Shown: positions 1-23,348 of the stretch, in pieces
Layout of the letters: every line of letters begins with the position of its first letter
How positions within the stretch are numbered: the stretch's first letter is position 1
Source of the DNA: Euleptes europaea
Taxonomy: Eukaryota > Chordata > Lepidosauria > Squamata > Sphaerodactylidae
Assembly: GCF_029931775.1 (NCBI RefSeq)
Contig: NW_026612053.1
Span: 124,001-188,000 of the forward strand
Length of the DNA: 64,000 nucleotides
Direction of reading: 5' to 3'
Position numbers and translations under genes: made by a program
Notes under the pieces: model-generated
Database searches by the model: none
Seen by the model: only the letters and a program-made list of their open reading frames with translations
What the model was told of the DNA's origin: nothing

Positions 1-2234
1 GTGAAGCCTTGGAAGTATGAATTCCCCACCTCCCCACTCCTACTGCAATCCACAGAGCTCCCCATGAAATTCTGCTCAGGAACAACGTGTGTGAGGGAGG
101 GTAGCAGGTGCAGCTGGAAGGGGAGAGCAACAGAAATAATTGCCCCACTAGCAGAATGCTGGTAGGATGGCTGCTTAGGAGGTAACCTTAACACATTTTA
201 AATTTGTAAAGGTAGTTGCTCAAGCAGTCAAGGCCCCACTGGTATACACACCAAAATATTTTTTACAGAACAGTACAAACTTCAGCTTGAGGACACAGAA
301 GCTCTGAAAGCCATCCTTGAAACTCCTGCACCTCTCCTTGGAGAGCTTTCTATTTATGTATTCAGGGCTCACATGCAAGTACATCCAAAAAGTATTGGGA
401 AGAAGGGGGAGAAAAACAAATGCTTCAAATGCTGGATTTTTCTTGGGATAAATCCTTTCAACTTAAGTCTGCCTCCGCATAGATGACAGGGGTATCCTTT
501 TTATCTCGATGGGGAAATGTTTATATCACAATAATATGTGGCTATTGGTAACCTTGCTGGCTGTTACTTCAGGAAATATTCACAGCCATGCATGCACTCT
601 CGTTTTTACAGAGAAAATAACTACTGTTTGGCCCTCAAGTCAACATTTAGTGCAGGGAGCTGAGCCGGGAAGAAAAATTCCAGTTAACTTTCTCACAAAG
701 GAGGAAACATACACACATAGTATTGAACACCATAAAGCTGACTGCATGACAGACAAATTTAGGAGGCAGTGTGCTTACTAAACATCTGGGTATGCTAACT
801 AAGAGAAAAGAAACAAAAATGTGTACTTTTGTTAGTTTTCCAATCATGATCTCCAAGAACCAAGACACTAAAGTCAGTGTTCCTAAGCAGCTGGAAATAC
901 CCAAAAGTCAATTCACATTTTATGCACAGAAGTGTATGTTCATATGCTGGCATTTGCAGCAGTAAAATACCACCAGTGTGAAACCAAAACAACTGGTTGA
1001 AAAGCTGAGCGGCTGCTGCCCCCAGCGTATCACCATTTTATGGCGGTTTACTGTTGTGAACACAATTGTAATGTAAAACACAAATTAGTTCTAAAATTGA
1101 TAATAGAATGACAGGCCACTACCCTGGATTAATCAGTAGAACAAATATGTAAAAATGAATCGTGTTGAACCATAACCTTTCTTCCAGTTTTTTTCCTTTA
1201 GCACACTTTGTTTACAAAAAAACGGGGAAATCACGGCAGTAGTTGCCTAAAGACGATGGTAAGGCAGGATGATGGATTTTTGTTCTGTGCATGTAGAACA
1301 AACTGCCTACAAAGGGTATGTTGCCAAGCAACAAGTTCATTAGAACAATGGAGAATCTTCTCTGTGCACTCCATAGATCAAAGGGTAACAAAATGACTGA
1401 AGGGACTACATAGCCTTTGCTTGCTGGATTGTTTGCTTTTAAGATACCACGGATAACACATTATATTCCTTTCACTAGTTTAAACAGCAAAAAAGTGTAA
1501 GTGCAGTTGCCAGTTTTATAGGTGCACAGAAAGATGCCAGTCTCACACGGGCAATGCCACAAACCACAGCAGTGCTAAAGGGGAGCTAGACACTCCTCTG
1601 GGTGATGGCAAAAACTAAAAGTAACCTTCTGCCATGTAAACTGGATTCACATGGACATTTATGAAGAAGATGAGATGAAGGGACAGATTAAGTGAAACTC
1701 ATGGTGTTGATGCCCAGTCATTTCTTAAAGACTAGGTATTTTTTTTAAATAATAAAAAAATAGAACATAAAGGAAACATTTTTAACTAATAGCCTCAAAA
1801 CTGGGCCTCAAGAACCCAAACTGCCACCGGCACAGAACCCAGGAGGGGACACTGCCTGAAATGAATCTGATACGAGCTCAAGGAGGAGAGGGGAAACAAA
1901 CGTTAATTATGAAAAGTCATTCCAAGGGGCAAGAAAAAGTTAACATCAAAATATATTTTAAAACCAGAAGTTCAACTTGGTACTTGTGTTAAAACGCCTC
2001 ATCTCTTTTACTTCTGGAGCCTGACAGCTCCAAATAGGCAGCACCAGTTGTGTCCTGAATCAGGAAGTTTCTTTTATCTCTTCTGATCTGCCCCAGATCC
2101 AACCCCATTATTTGTACAAACGGAGGTCTTAATAGTCACTCCAACATCTCTCAGGTTTTCTCTACAATGACCAGAAGACTGCAGTTTACAGCACTGATTT
2201 CACTTGTTTGCAACAAAGTCCATTTTTCTCCGTC
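1..2234 (-). other. DNAJB11: DNAJB11 3' UTR and downstream flank
   Basis: Sequence after the DNAJB11 stop codon, reading leftward. The part nearest the stop (roughly 1.7-2.23 kb) is unique and AT-rich and is probably the 3' untranslated region. I found no AATAAA or ATTAAA on the minus strand here, so the mRNA end is undefined. Short open frames in 0.5-1.4 kb show no protein resemblance and are treated as noise. By synteny with mammals the next gene to the left would be AHSG, but none of it is visible. Confidence 0.5.
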
Positions 2235-16362
<14,128 letters not shown>

Positions 16363-16680
16363 GGCGGGGGAGTCTTCAAGCCGCTTCCGTACCCCCACCG
16401 CGCTCACTCGCCGGGAACCCGAGGCATGAGAGAAAGCGAGGCAGGACCCGGTGAGGAAACCGCCCAATCAGAACACGGCACCGCAGACTCCCTTTCCCTG
16501 CACTGGCCAATCAGAATTGCACACTTCACCCGCGACCGGCTAGGCGTCACCAATAACATTCTACTACGTCAACAAATTGGGCCGCGGGAAAGGGCACGCT
16601 TGTTTAGTCCTTGTCCAATCGTCGCCCGGGACGATATAAAGTCGTCACGGGCACGCCTCATCTATCAGGAGGGTTCAGTT
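16363..16680 (-). promoter_or_regulatory. DNAJB11: DNAJB11 promoter region, CCAAT-rich, with an ERSE-like site
   Basis: CpG-rich sequence directly upstream of the DNAJB11 start. CCAAT boxes on the plus strand lie at 16464, 16507, 16550 and 16615, and one on the minus strand at 16576-16580. At 16550-16568 CCAAT-N9-CTACG differs by one base from the ER stress response element CCAAT-N9-CCACG. DNAJB11 is known to be induced by the unfolded protein response, so this is the best candidate for that control. The transcription start is not determined. Confidence 0.55.
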
Positions 16681-16694
16681 ACTTTTTGGTTTGA

Positions 16695-16984
16695 TAATTC
16701 ACAGTGGGCAGCCGTGTTAGTCTGTTCGCAGTAGTCAAAAAGGGCAAGAGTCCAGTAGCACCTTAAAGACTACCAAAAATATTTTCTGGCAGGGTATGAG
16801 CTTTCGTGAGCCACAGCTCTGTTAGTCTGTCTGCAGTAGTAGAAAAGGGCAAGAGTCCAGTAGCACCTTAAAGACGAACAAAAATATTTTCTGGTATCTG
16901 AAGAAGTGAGCTGTGGCTCACGAAAGCTCATACCCTACCAGAAAATATTTTTGTTAGTCTTTAAGGAGCTACTGGACTCTTGCC
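16695..16984. mobile_element. Fold-back Penelope-like insert with 13-bp target duplication
   Basis: Flanked by exact 13-bp repeats ctttttggtttga at 16682-16694 and 16985-16997. The insert holds two partial copies on the minus strand (each with gggcaagagtccagtagcac at 16742 and 16848) and one plus-strand partial copy ending gctactggactcttgccc. The inner arms can fold on each other around 'ctgaagaa - GTGAGC tgtg GCTCAC - gaaa' at 16898-16925. The Penelope assignment rests on remembered similarity of this motif, not on a search. It lies about 330 bp upstream of the DNAJB11 start codon. Confidence 0.65.
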
Positions 16985-16997
16985 CTTTTTGGTTTGA

Positions 16998-18360
16998 GGT
17001 TGAAACGCACGTGGAGTCCCTAAGCAAGCTGGTTGAATGGTTATAACAGTCGTCAGGTACTTTGCAACTGGACGCATGGGATTTTCACTTTTTCTTTTAA
17101 ATTGGAACGGTACTGCGTACAGGGCCAGCGCCACATCTGAATATGGGAGCCACTCTACCTCTTAATCGCTGTTGTACAACTCTCTCTCTCTCTCTCCCCC
17201 CCCCCCCCCCCTGCCGCATTGGCTGTTCCCAAGTTCAGGGAGAACGGAATCTGTCTGCCTTGGTGATGCTTTAGTTAGAATAATTTCACGGAACAGTTGG
17301 AGCCCCGTACAAAGATGACTGGCAAATATGCACGTCTTGTTATGTAAAGTTTGAATGGAAGACCCGCACACCATCTAAGATACAATACTTGCGTTGTAAC
17401 CGTGACAAAGGCAACAATTCTTCTATGACTGTAATAAATGATTGAAGCAGCAATCCTTTGTACACTTGTAAGGGAGAAAGGTCAATCTAACTCAGTGGTT
17501 CATATATCTGAATGAATAATAGCGTGACAGAATGCTGAATCCATTCAGGTTAATGATTACTAAAACAGCATCTGAAAACTGGATATATAGGAGCTGAAAC
17601 CATCCTGGTGCTAATCTATGGCTCTGCAGTGGGGGTGAAAGGTTGTGGTACTCCATGAATAGATAAGATTTGCAGTTTGGCTATGGTATGGATATGCACA
17701 GCAGTCTGTCTTGTACTGTGCTACTGCTTACAACAAGGGGACAAAAAGGCTACATGTAAGATCATAACAGGAACACTGCTAACTGAGACCAGTGGCAAAT
17801 CTAGTTCAGCATCCTGTTTCAAACAAAAGGCCATAGCAGCCAAGGCCTTCCCCTGATGTTGCCTCCTAGCATTCAGTAGTTTGCTGCCTCCATATATGAA
17901 TGTTCCCATTACTAAGCAGGGCTAGTAGCCACCGATGGATCATGAATCTGTCTCACCCAGGCCTTCACAAATTTTCTTTGGCTGTAGAAGCCAGCCCAGA
18001 AATTTAGGAGCTAGACTCAGTTTTCAGCCATTGAAGATGTGTAAAGGCCATATTTCCTAACTACTGCTACCACAAAATAGTCACATTTTCTCATTTTTTA
18101 AATTATAAGATATGACAACCGTATTGTGATATTTTAATAAATATAGGAGTAACCCTGATGGTTGTCAGGACAACAAAAAGCTAACATCTAACCCTAATTC
18201 CAATCTCTCACAATTTCATTATTAATTTTTAAAAGCTACATTTAATTGAATATTGGAGCCAGTATAGAAAGCAACTGGTTAAAAATGAGAGGGCACTTAG
18301 AATTACCTTTGCTGCAAATTAAACTATGTTTTGTGTGAAGTATTTTTGCTGGAAATACAA
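16998..18360. other. Divergent interval, mostly unassigned
   Basis: AT-rich sequence without supportable genes. It holds a (CT)n/C-run microsatellite at about 17180-17212. From about 17737 to 17935 there is a degraded interspersed repeat ('gttcagcatcctgtttca', 'gttgcctcctagcattcag') of the same family as 32210-32320, 34985-35090 and 54193-54350. Short open frames here look random. Confidence 0.5.
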
Positions 18361-19080
18361 ACAGGTACTTATTATTATTTATTAGACTTCTACCCCAGCT
18401 TTTCCCAAGCAAGGTCAGGCTCAAGGCAGCTAACAACCAATAAAATACAATTTAAATAGATACATTAAACAGCATAAAGTCAAAGTTTAAAATAATTTCC
18501 AATGGTAACATTAAAAAATTCCAAGCAGCATCCCTGCTAGTAATGGGAGAACAACAAAAGAACAAGAGGAGGGAAAGAAAAAGGAATGGGAAAGGGAAGA
18601 AATACAGGGAAAGGGAAAGGAGAAGAAGGGCACACCTTGGCCGGGCGACCAGCTAGAGTGGAAACGATACTGTCTTCAACCATAGGCGGAACATCTCTGT
18701 CTTACAGGCCCTGCGGAATTCAACCAGGTCACAGAGGCCTCAAGACTCATTTGATAGAGAGTTCCACCAGGCTGGAGCCAGAGCCAAAAAGCCAGATATT
18801 TTAGGGGCTGGGGACTACCGTTGTTACTGACTGAGGATAATGCTCTCTGGAGAGCATCGTGGGAAAGATGGTCCCACAGATACGAGACCATTTAGGGCTT
18901 TAAAGATCAAAATCAAAAACTTGAATCTGATCTGGTATTCAACTTGGAGCCAGGGTTGAATGTGCACTCTTCAAAGGGTCCTTGTAAGGACCCATGCTGC
19001 TGCATTTTGGACCAACTGAAGTTTCCGGAGCAACTTCAAAGATAGCCCTGCATAGAGCAAGTTACAGTATTACAATGTGC
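18361..19080. repeat. Unclassified interspersed repeat, LINE 3'-UTR-like
   Basis: Begins with a (TTA)n-like run and the phrase 'cttctaccccagcttttccc', then 'gttccaccaggctggagcc'. These phrases are typical of high-copy reptile repeats that look like LINE 3' regions read in reverse. No protein remnant is visible, so the family is left open. Confidence 0.4.
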
Positions 19081-19259
19081 ATGTGACCGTTGCAGGTGTT
19101 ATAACTTCCAATGCAGCATTTTAAACTACTATTTAACTCTGAGTTCACAAGAGGGTGGCTATGATGTATGTTCCTGAATACACTGCTGACTTGTAGTAAA
19201 GTTACAGCCTCTCTCACACATACCCTCCTACAATATGGGAATAGGAACACAGGACTACA

Positions 19260-19780
19260 TTTATTTAGATCCCTTTATTTACATTATTTATAGCCTACCT
19301 TTTTCACTTGGACTCAAGGTGGATTACACAGAGTGAGTCAATACAATCAACAGGATAGGTCATTCAATGAATAGTGCAATTGGAACTAGGGTTGTAGAAC
19401 CAACCTGAAGTCTAAAAACAACTGAAGCAAAGCATAATATGACACATTAAATGAAGTAAAAATTACATAGTAGGACCCTAGTTTCAGCAAGCAATGCAAT
19501 GTAGTATATAGACTAGTCTCTAATAACGTATCCAAGGAATTTTGTGAAACATTTAGTACAGTGTGACTCTATTGCCTGTATAGAAAAGCCTTCTTGAATA
19601 ATTCAGTTTTGCATATTTTGCAGAAAGCCAGGAAAGTGGGAGCCTTCCTAACCAACTCAGGCAGGCCATTCCAGAAAAGGGGGGGCATACAAATACAATC
19701 ACATTTTCTACACAAAATAAAGCCTGGGTGAGAGAGCATAATATATTTCCATCTATAATCTTCCTTTAACAAATCGTTAA
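19260..19780. repeat. Interspersed repeat, copy 1 of 2 in the window
   Basis: Shares ordered phrases with 29216-29720: 'ttatttacattatttatagcc', 'ggactcaagg', 'acaatcaac', 'gacacattaaa', 'gaaagccaggaaagtggg', 'ggcaggccattcca'. Family not recognised. Confidence 0.6.
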
Positions 19781-19960
19781 AACTGCAAAAGCTTGGGACC
19801 CGCTTTCACAGGCCTTGCAACCCAGTTTAGGGTCAGGAAACACTGCTCCATTCAACTGTCCTCCCCCCCCCCCCAGGAGCAAGAGGAAGACGAAATTCCA
19901 GACGATGAAACTGTCATTCTCCTGCTTCACTCAATTTTACGCGGTCCACGTTCTCAGGGA

Positions 19961-20225
19961 GAGCCAGAGTGGTGCAGTGGTTAAAGTGTCGGGCTAAGAT
20001 CTGGGAAACCCAGGTTCGAATCTCTACTCCGCCATGGAAGCTTGCTGGGTGACCTTGGGCCAGTCACACACTCTCCACCTCGACCCTGGCAAGTATTTGG
20101 ATGGGAGACCTCCAAGGAGTACCTGACGCGGAGGCAGGCAGTGGCAGACCGCCTCCGAACGTCTCTTGCCTTGAAAATCTTACGAGGTCGCTGCAAATCA
20201 GCAGTGACTTGCCGACAAAAAACAA
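19961..20225 (+). repeat. Composite SINE: tRNA-like head plus 5S-rRNA-like segment
   Basis: The head 'gtggtgcagtggttaaagtg ... ggttcgaatctc' has tRNA A- and B-box-like order. It is followed by 'agtatttggatgggagacct', which matches the 3' part of 5S rRNA, then the tail 'ctcttgccttgaaaa...agcagtgacttg', also used by the 5S-type SINE at 59156-59370. The order suggests a fused tRNA/5S SINE or template switching. It lies about 280 bp before the TBCCD1 first-exon candidate. Confidence 0.7.
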
Positions 20226-20379
20226 AACATGTTCCCAGGTCCATTGAGGAATCCCTCCACCACTGACGGCGTGGCGATTTCCCCAAGAGAAACCATAGAG
20301 ATCGGGAAAAGGTTTGGCAGAAGAGGAGAACTGGGCGGCTTCCCGATGTTGCAAAAGCATCGCTCTAGGCGAGTGTCTC

Positions 20380-20503
20380 TGTGGTAAGGGAGAGTGCGGT
20401 CGGATCAGAAACCCGTTTTTTTCTGTTGATGCGCAGGCGCAGTGGGGCGGAGGGCGTGGCTGTTCGAAACCTCCTCGTCCGTCGCGAGAACTGAGGCGCG
20501 CAG
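20380..20503 (+). promoter_or_regulatory. TBCCD1: TBCCD1 core promoter and probable noncoding exon 1
   Basis: CpG-rich block with a perfect palindromic NRF1-type site TGCGCAGGCGCA at 20430-20441 and a GC box (ggggcgg) just after. A good splice donor follows: GCGCAG|gtaact, exon end 20503. The first coding exon (from 23312) opens with an acceptor and 37 nt of 5' UTR, so a separate upstream noncoding exon is required, and this is the best candidate. The transcription start is not visible from sequence. Confidence 0.6.
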
Positions 20504-20897
20504 GTAACTGGAGAGGGACGCAGGCGGACGTTGTGCTCTTCTGCGTTAAAGTAGCGCCCCTGAAGCTTGGCTTCTTCCAGTCAGGAACGTGGGAACGGAA
20601 CGGGGGGTGGTACTGGGTGACCTGGGTGCAGCGGTTGGCGGTGTTCCCGACGGGGATGCCCTGCTGCGGCGGGTGAATCCCGCCTTCCTCATCCTGGCGC
20701 CAAACAGTTTGGCTTTTTGCCCCCCCCCCCCCGGTCTGTCCTCACGTTTACAAACAGAGAGAGTCTTTGATGGCGACCTGACGGACTGTAGCTTATGCAC
20801 TATGGCAGGTTGTAAGGGCGGCTGCTGTGAAGAGTCTCTGCTTCTCTTGTGTAGGTCTGGGTTTTGTACAAATATAACTTCCATGCTGATAACTCTG

Positions 20898-21230
20898 AAA
20901 GGGTTAGCCATGTTAGTCTGCTGCAGGCAACATCAGCGGGAGCCTTGTGATACTTAAAAACTGAAGTTTTTATTCTAGCGTAAATGTTTGTGGACTTGTG
21001 AAACCTTGTGCTAGATTCAAAACGTGTTTATAGAAATAACACAGGCTGTATCTCTTGCACTTAATAGTCTTTTGACTTGTTTATGATCCCCCCTTAAGTA
21101 TCTGCTAATTGAAGACAAGATTTCAAGTGTCTAATAGACTCTGGTCTGCAAATTTTATGCTATAATAAATCTGTTAGTTCTTAAAGTGCTGCAAGACCCA
21201 TTTTTGTTTTTAAAAGGTGCAGTCTCATTA
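20898..21230. repeat. Penelope-like fragment, degraded
   Basis: Contains 'gccatgttagtctgctgcag', then 'gtgatacttaaaaactgaag' and 'ttttattctagcgtaaatg', in the order of the repeat family at 42793-42925 and 16695-16984. It lies in TBCCD1 intron 1. Boundaries are approximate. Confidence 0.45.
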
Positions 21231-21599
21231 TGTCTTTTCTTCGTTGATGGGAAAAGCCCTTCCTTTATGCCGCTTAAAAGTAGAAAGGAAAGGGAGAAAA
21301 CGTTACCTTTTTTAACTTTCTGCCAAATTTAATTTTTACTCCAGTTATCTGTAGAGGCAGGAAGCTATTCAGCCTAATTCTAGATTGCTCTGAATGCTAG
21401 ATTTTTCTACCTCCATTACTCATCAGATGAAAATTGTCCAAAGAGGCAGAATAGTGAGTAGTGGGAATAGGTGAGCAGAACCTATAACAGTGCAAGAAAG
21501 CTGAAGCCCCCAGGGCCAAATATGACCACCAGCATGACAGTTGATTCCAACGACCCTTCCATTTATGTACCTCTGCTTCGTACACTGTATTTTATAAAT

Positions 21600-23290
21600 G
21601 AGTTAGACTTACAAGGATACCAAGACTCTTCAGGGGCGGGGATCTATTAAGATGATCAGTCTCTGGAGCCAGATGGATCTGAGTGGAAGTTAATACTTCC
21701 TTAAGAGGGGGGGAGGTCACCCCAACCTTGAAACATGCTATGGTGCATCTGCTTCCAAAGAAGACTACTGTTGACCCAGGAGATCTCAATAATTTCCAGC
21801 CGTTCTTGAGCAAGGAGATTGAACAGGTGGTAGCTGAACAACTCTGTTTTCCTGCATGAGGCAAATTGTTAAGATCCCTTCTAATTTAGGTTTTGGCCTG
21901 GTTATGGGACTGAAACAAGCCTTGGTCACCCTGGTGATTGACTTGCTCCTGGAGACGGACAGAGGGAGTACAACTCCGTTGATTCTGCTGGACCTCTCAG
22001 CAGCTTTTGATACCATCGATCATGGTATCCTTCTGGACTGCCTATCTGGTCTGGAATAGGGAGGCACTTGTAGGGTTTCAGAAGGTGGTGCTGGGAGGCT
22101 GCTGCTCAGCCCCTTGGCCTTTGACCTATGGGGTCCCATGAGGTTCCATCTTGTCCCCCATGCTCTTTAACGTCTACATGAAACGTCTGGGTGAGGTCAT
22201 CTAGAGATTTGGGCTGAGCTGCTACCAATATGCGGATGATGCTCAGCGTTATCTCTTGCTTCCACCTGATCCCAGGGAGGCTGTAGAAACACTGAACTGA
22301 TGCCTGGATGCAGTTTTGAACTGAATGCAGGCTAATAAACTGAAGCTTAATCTTGACAAGACATAAGTGCTACTAGTAGGTGGAAGATCTCACCCATGAT
22401 TAAAGGTGTCACCCATGCTGAATGGGGTTGCATTCCCCTTGAAATAACAAGTCTGTAGTCTGAAGGTGTTCTTGGACCCAGACCTACTGCTGGATCAGCA
22501 AGTGGCAGCTGTGGCCAGGAGTGTCTTTTACCAGCTTCGACTGGTTAGCCAACTGCAGCCTTTCCTGGGCAGAAAAGATCTGGCCACTGTGGTGCATACC
22601 CTGGTTACATCTAGATTAGATTATTGCAATGTGCTCTATGTGGGCCTGCCCTTGAGAAGTGTTTGGAAACTTCAGTTGGTGCAGAATACTGCTTCCAGGA
22701 TGTTGACTGGAGTGGGTCCTAGGTATCATATCACTCCAGTCTTGGCCCATCTATACTAGCTCCCACTTGGTTTTCAGGTACAGTGCTGAACTTGACCTTC
22801 AAGGCCCTATTTGGTTTGGGACCAGCATATGAGAAGGACCGCCTAATCCCTTATGAACCTGCCTGACCACGATGGTCATCTTTGGAGGACCTGCTTCGGG
22901 TGCCCCTGCCTTCTGAAATTAGGTGGGTGGCAACCTGGGAGAGGGCCTTCTTGGTCATGGTGCTAACTCTCTAGAATTCTCCCTAGGGAGATTCATCTGT
23001 ACCCCTCTGTTGCTGTCTTTTGCCAGTGGGTGAAGGGTTATTTTTGTTTTATTTGGCATTCCCTCAATTATTCCTCCTTCCCTAACCAAAGTTTTAATTG
23101 CTGTTTTTATGACTTCATGTGTATTTTAACTCTGTTGTTTAATTGTTTTAATGATGTTTGTTGAGGGGGGTTGATTTTAATGGTTTTAAACTGTGATTTT
23201 ATCACGTATGTTTTCAATTATTATCCGCCTTGGTTGCCCTTGTAAGAACAGAAAGGTGGGTAGAAATTTTGTAAAATAAACATAAATAAA
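21600..23290 (+). mobile_element. L2-type LINE, 5'-truncated and decayed, in TBCCD1 intron 1
   Basis: Reverse transcriptase fragments are readable in order: LLDLSAAFDTIDHGILLDCL near 21990, GSILSPMLFNVYM near 22150, CYQYADDAQRYLL near 22230 (the YADD catalytic box is kept), then a frame from 22466 with ATVVHTLVTSRLDYCNVLYV. Frames are broken by several stops and shifts. The 3' end runs into an A-rich tail 'aaaataaacataaataaaa' ending just before the splice acceptor at 23310. It is co-oriented with the gene. Not active. Confidence 0.85.
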
Positions 23291-23311
23291 ATTTTTGTTT
23301 TTATTTTCTAG

Positions 23312-23348
23312 AGAAAATATAGATGTGAGATTCTAGTCACTGGATAAA
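23312..23348 (+). other. TBCCD1: TBCCD1 5' UTR part in exon 2
   Basis: The acceptor ttattttctag ends at 23311, followed by 37 nt without an ATG before the start codon at 23349. The ATG context is aaaATGG, and the downstream frame matches the conserved N terminus. Confidence 0.75.

Noticed and set aside
19961-20035. A functional tRNA gene
   Set aside because: The cloverleaf is imperfect and the sequence continues into SINE body and tail.
20546-20957. Long open frames on both strands near the TBCCD1 first exon
   Set aside because: They arise from high GC content and a C-run; neither resembles a known protein, and the TBCCD1 start is clear at 23349.
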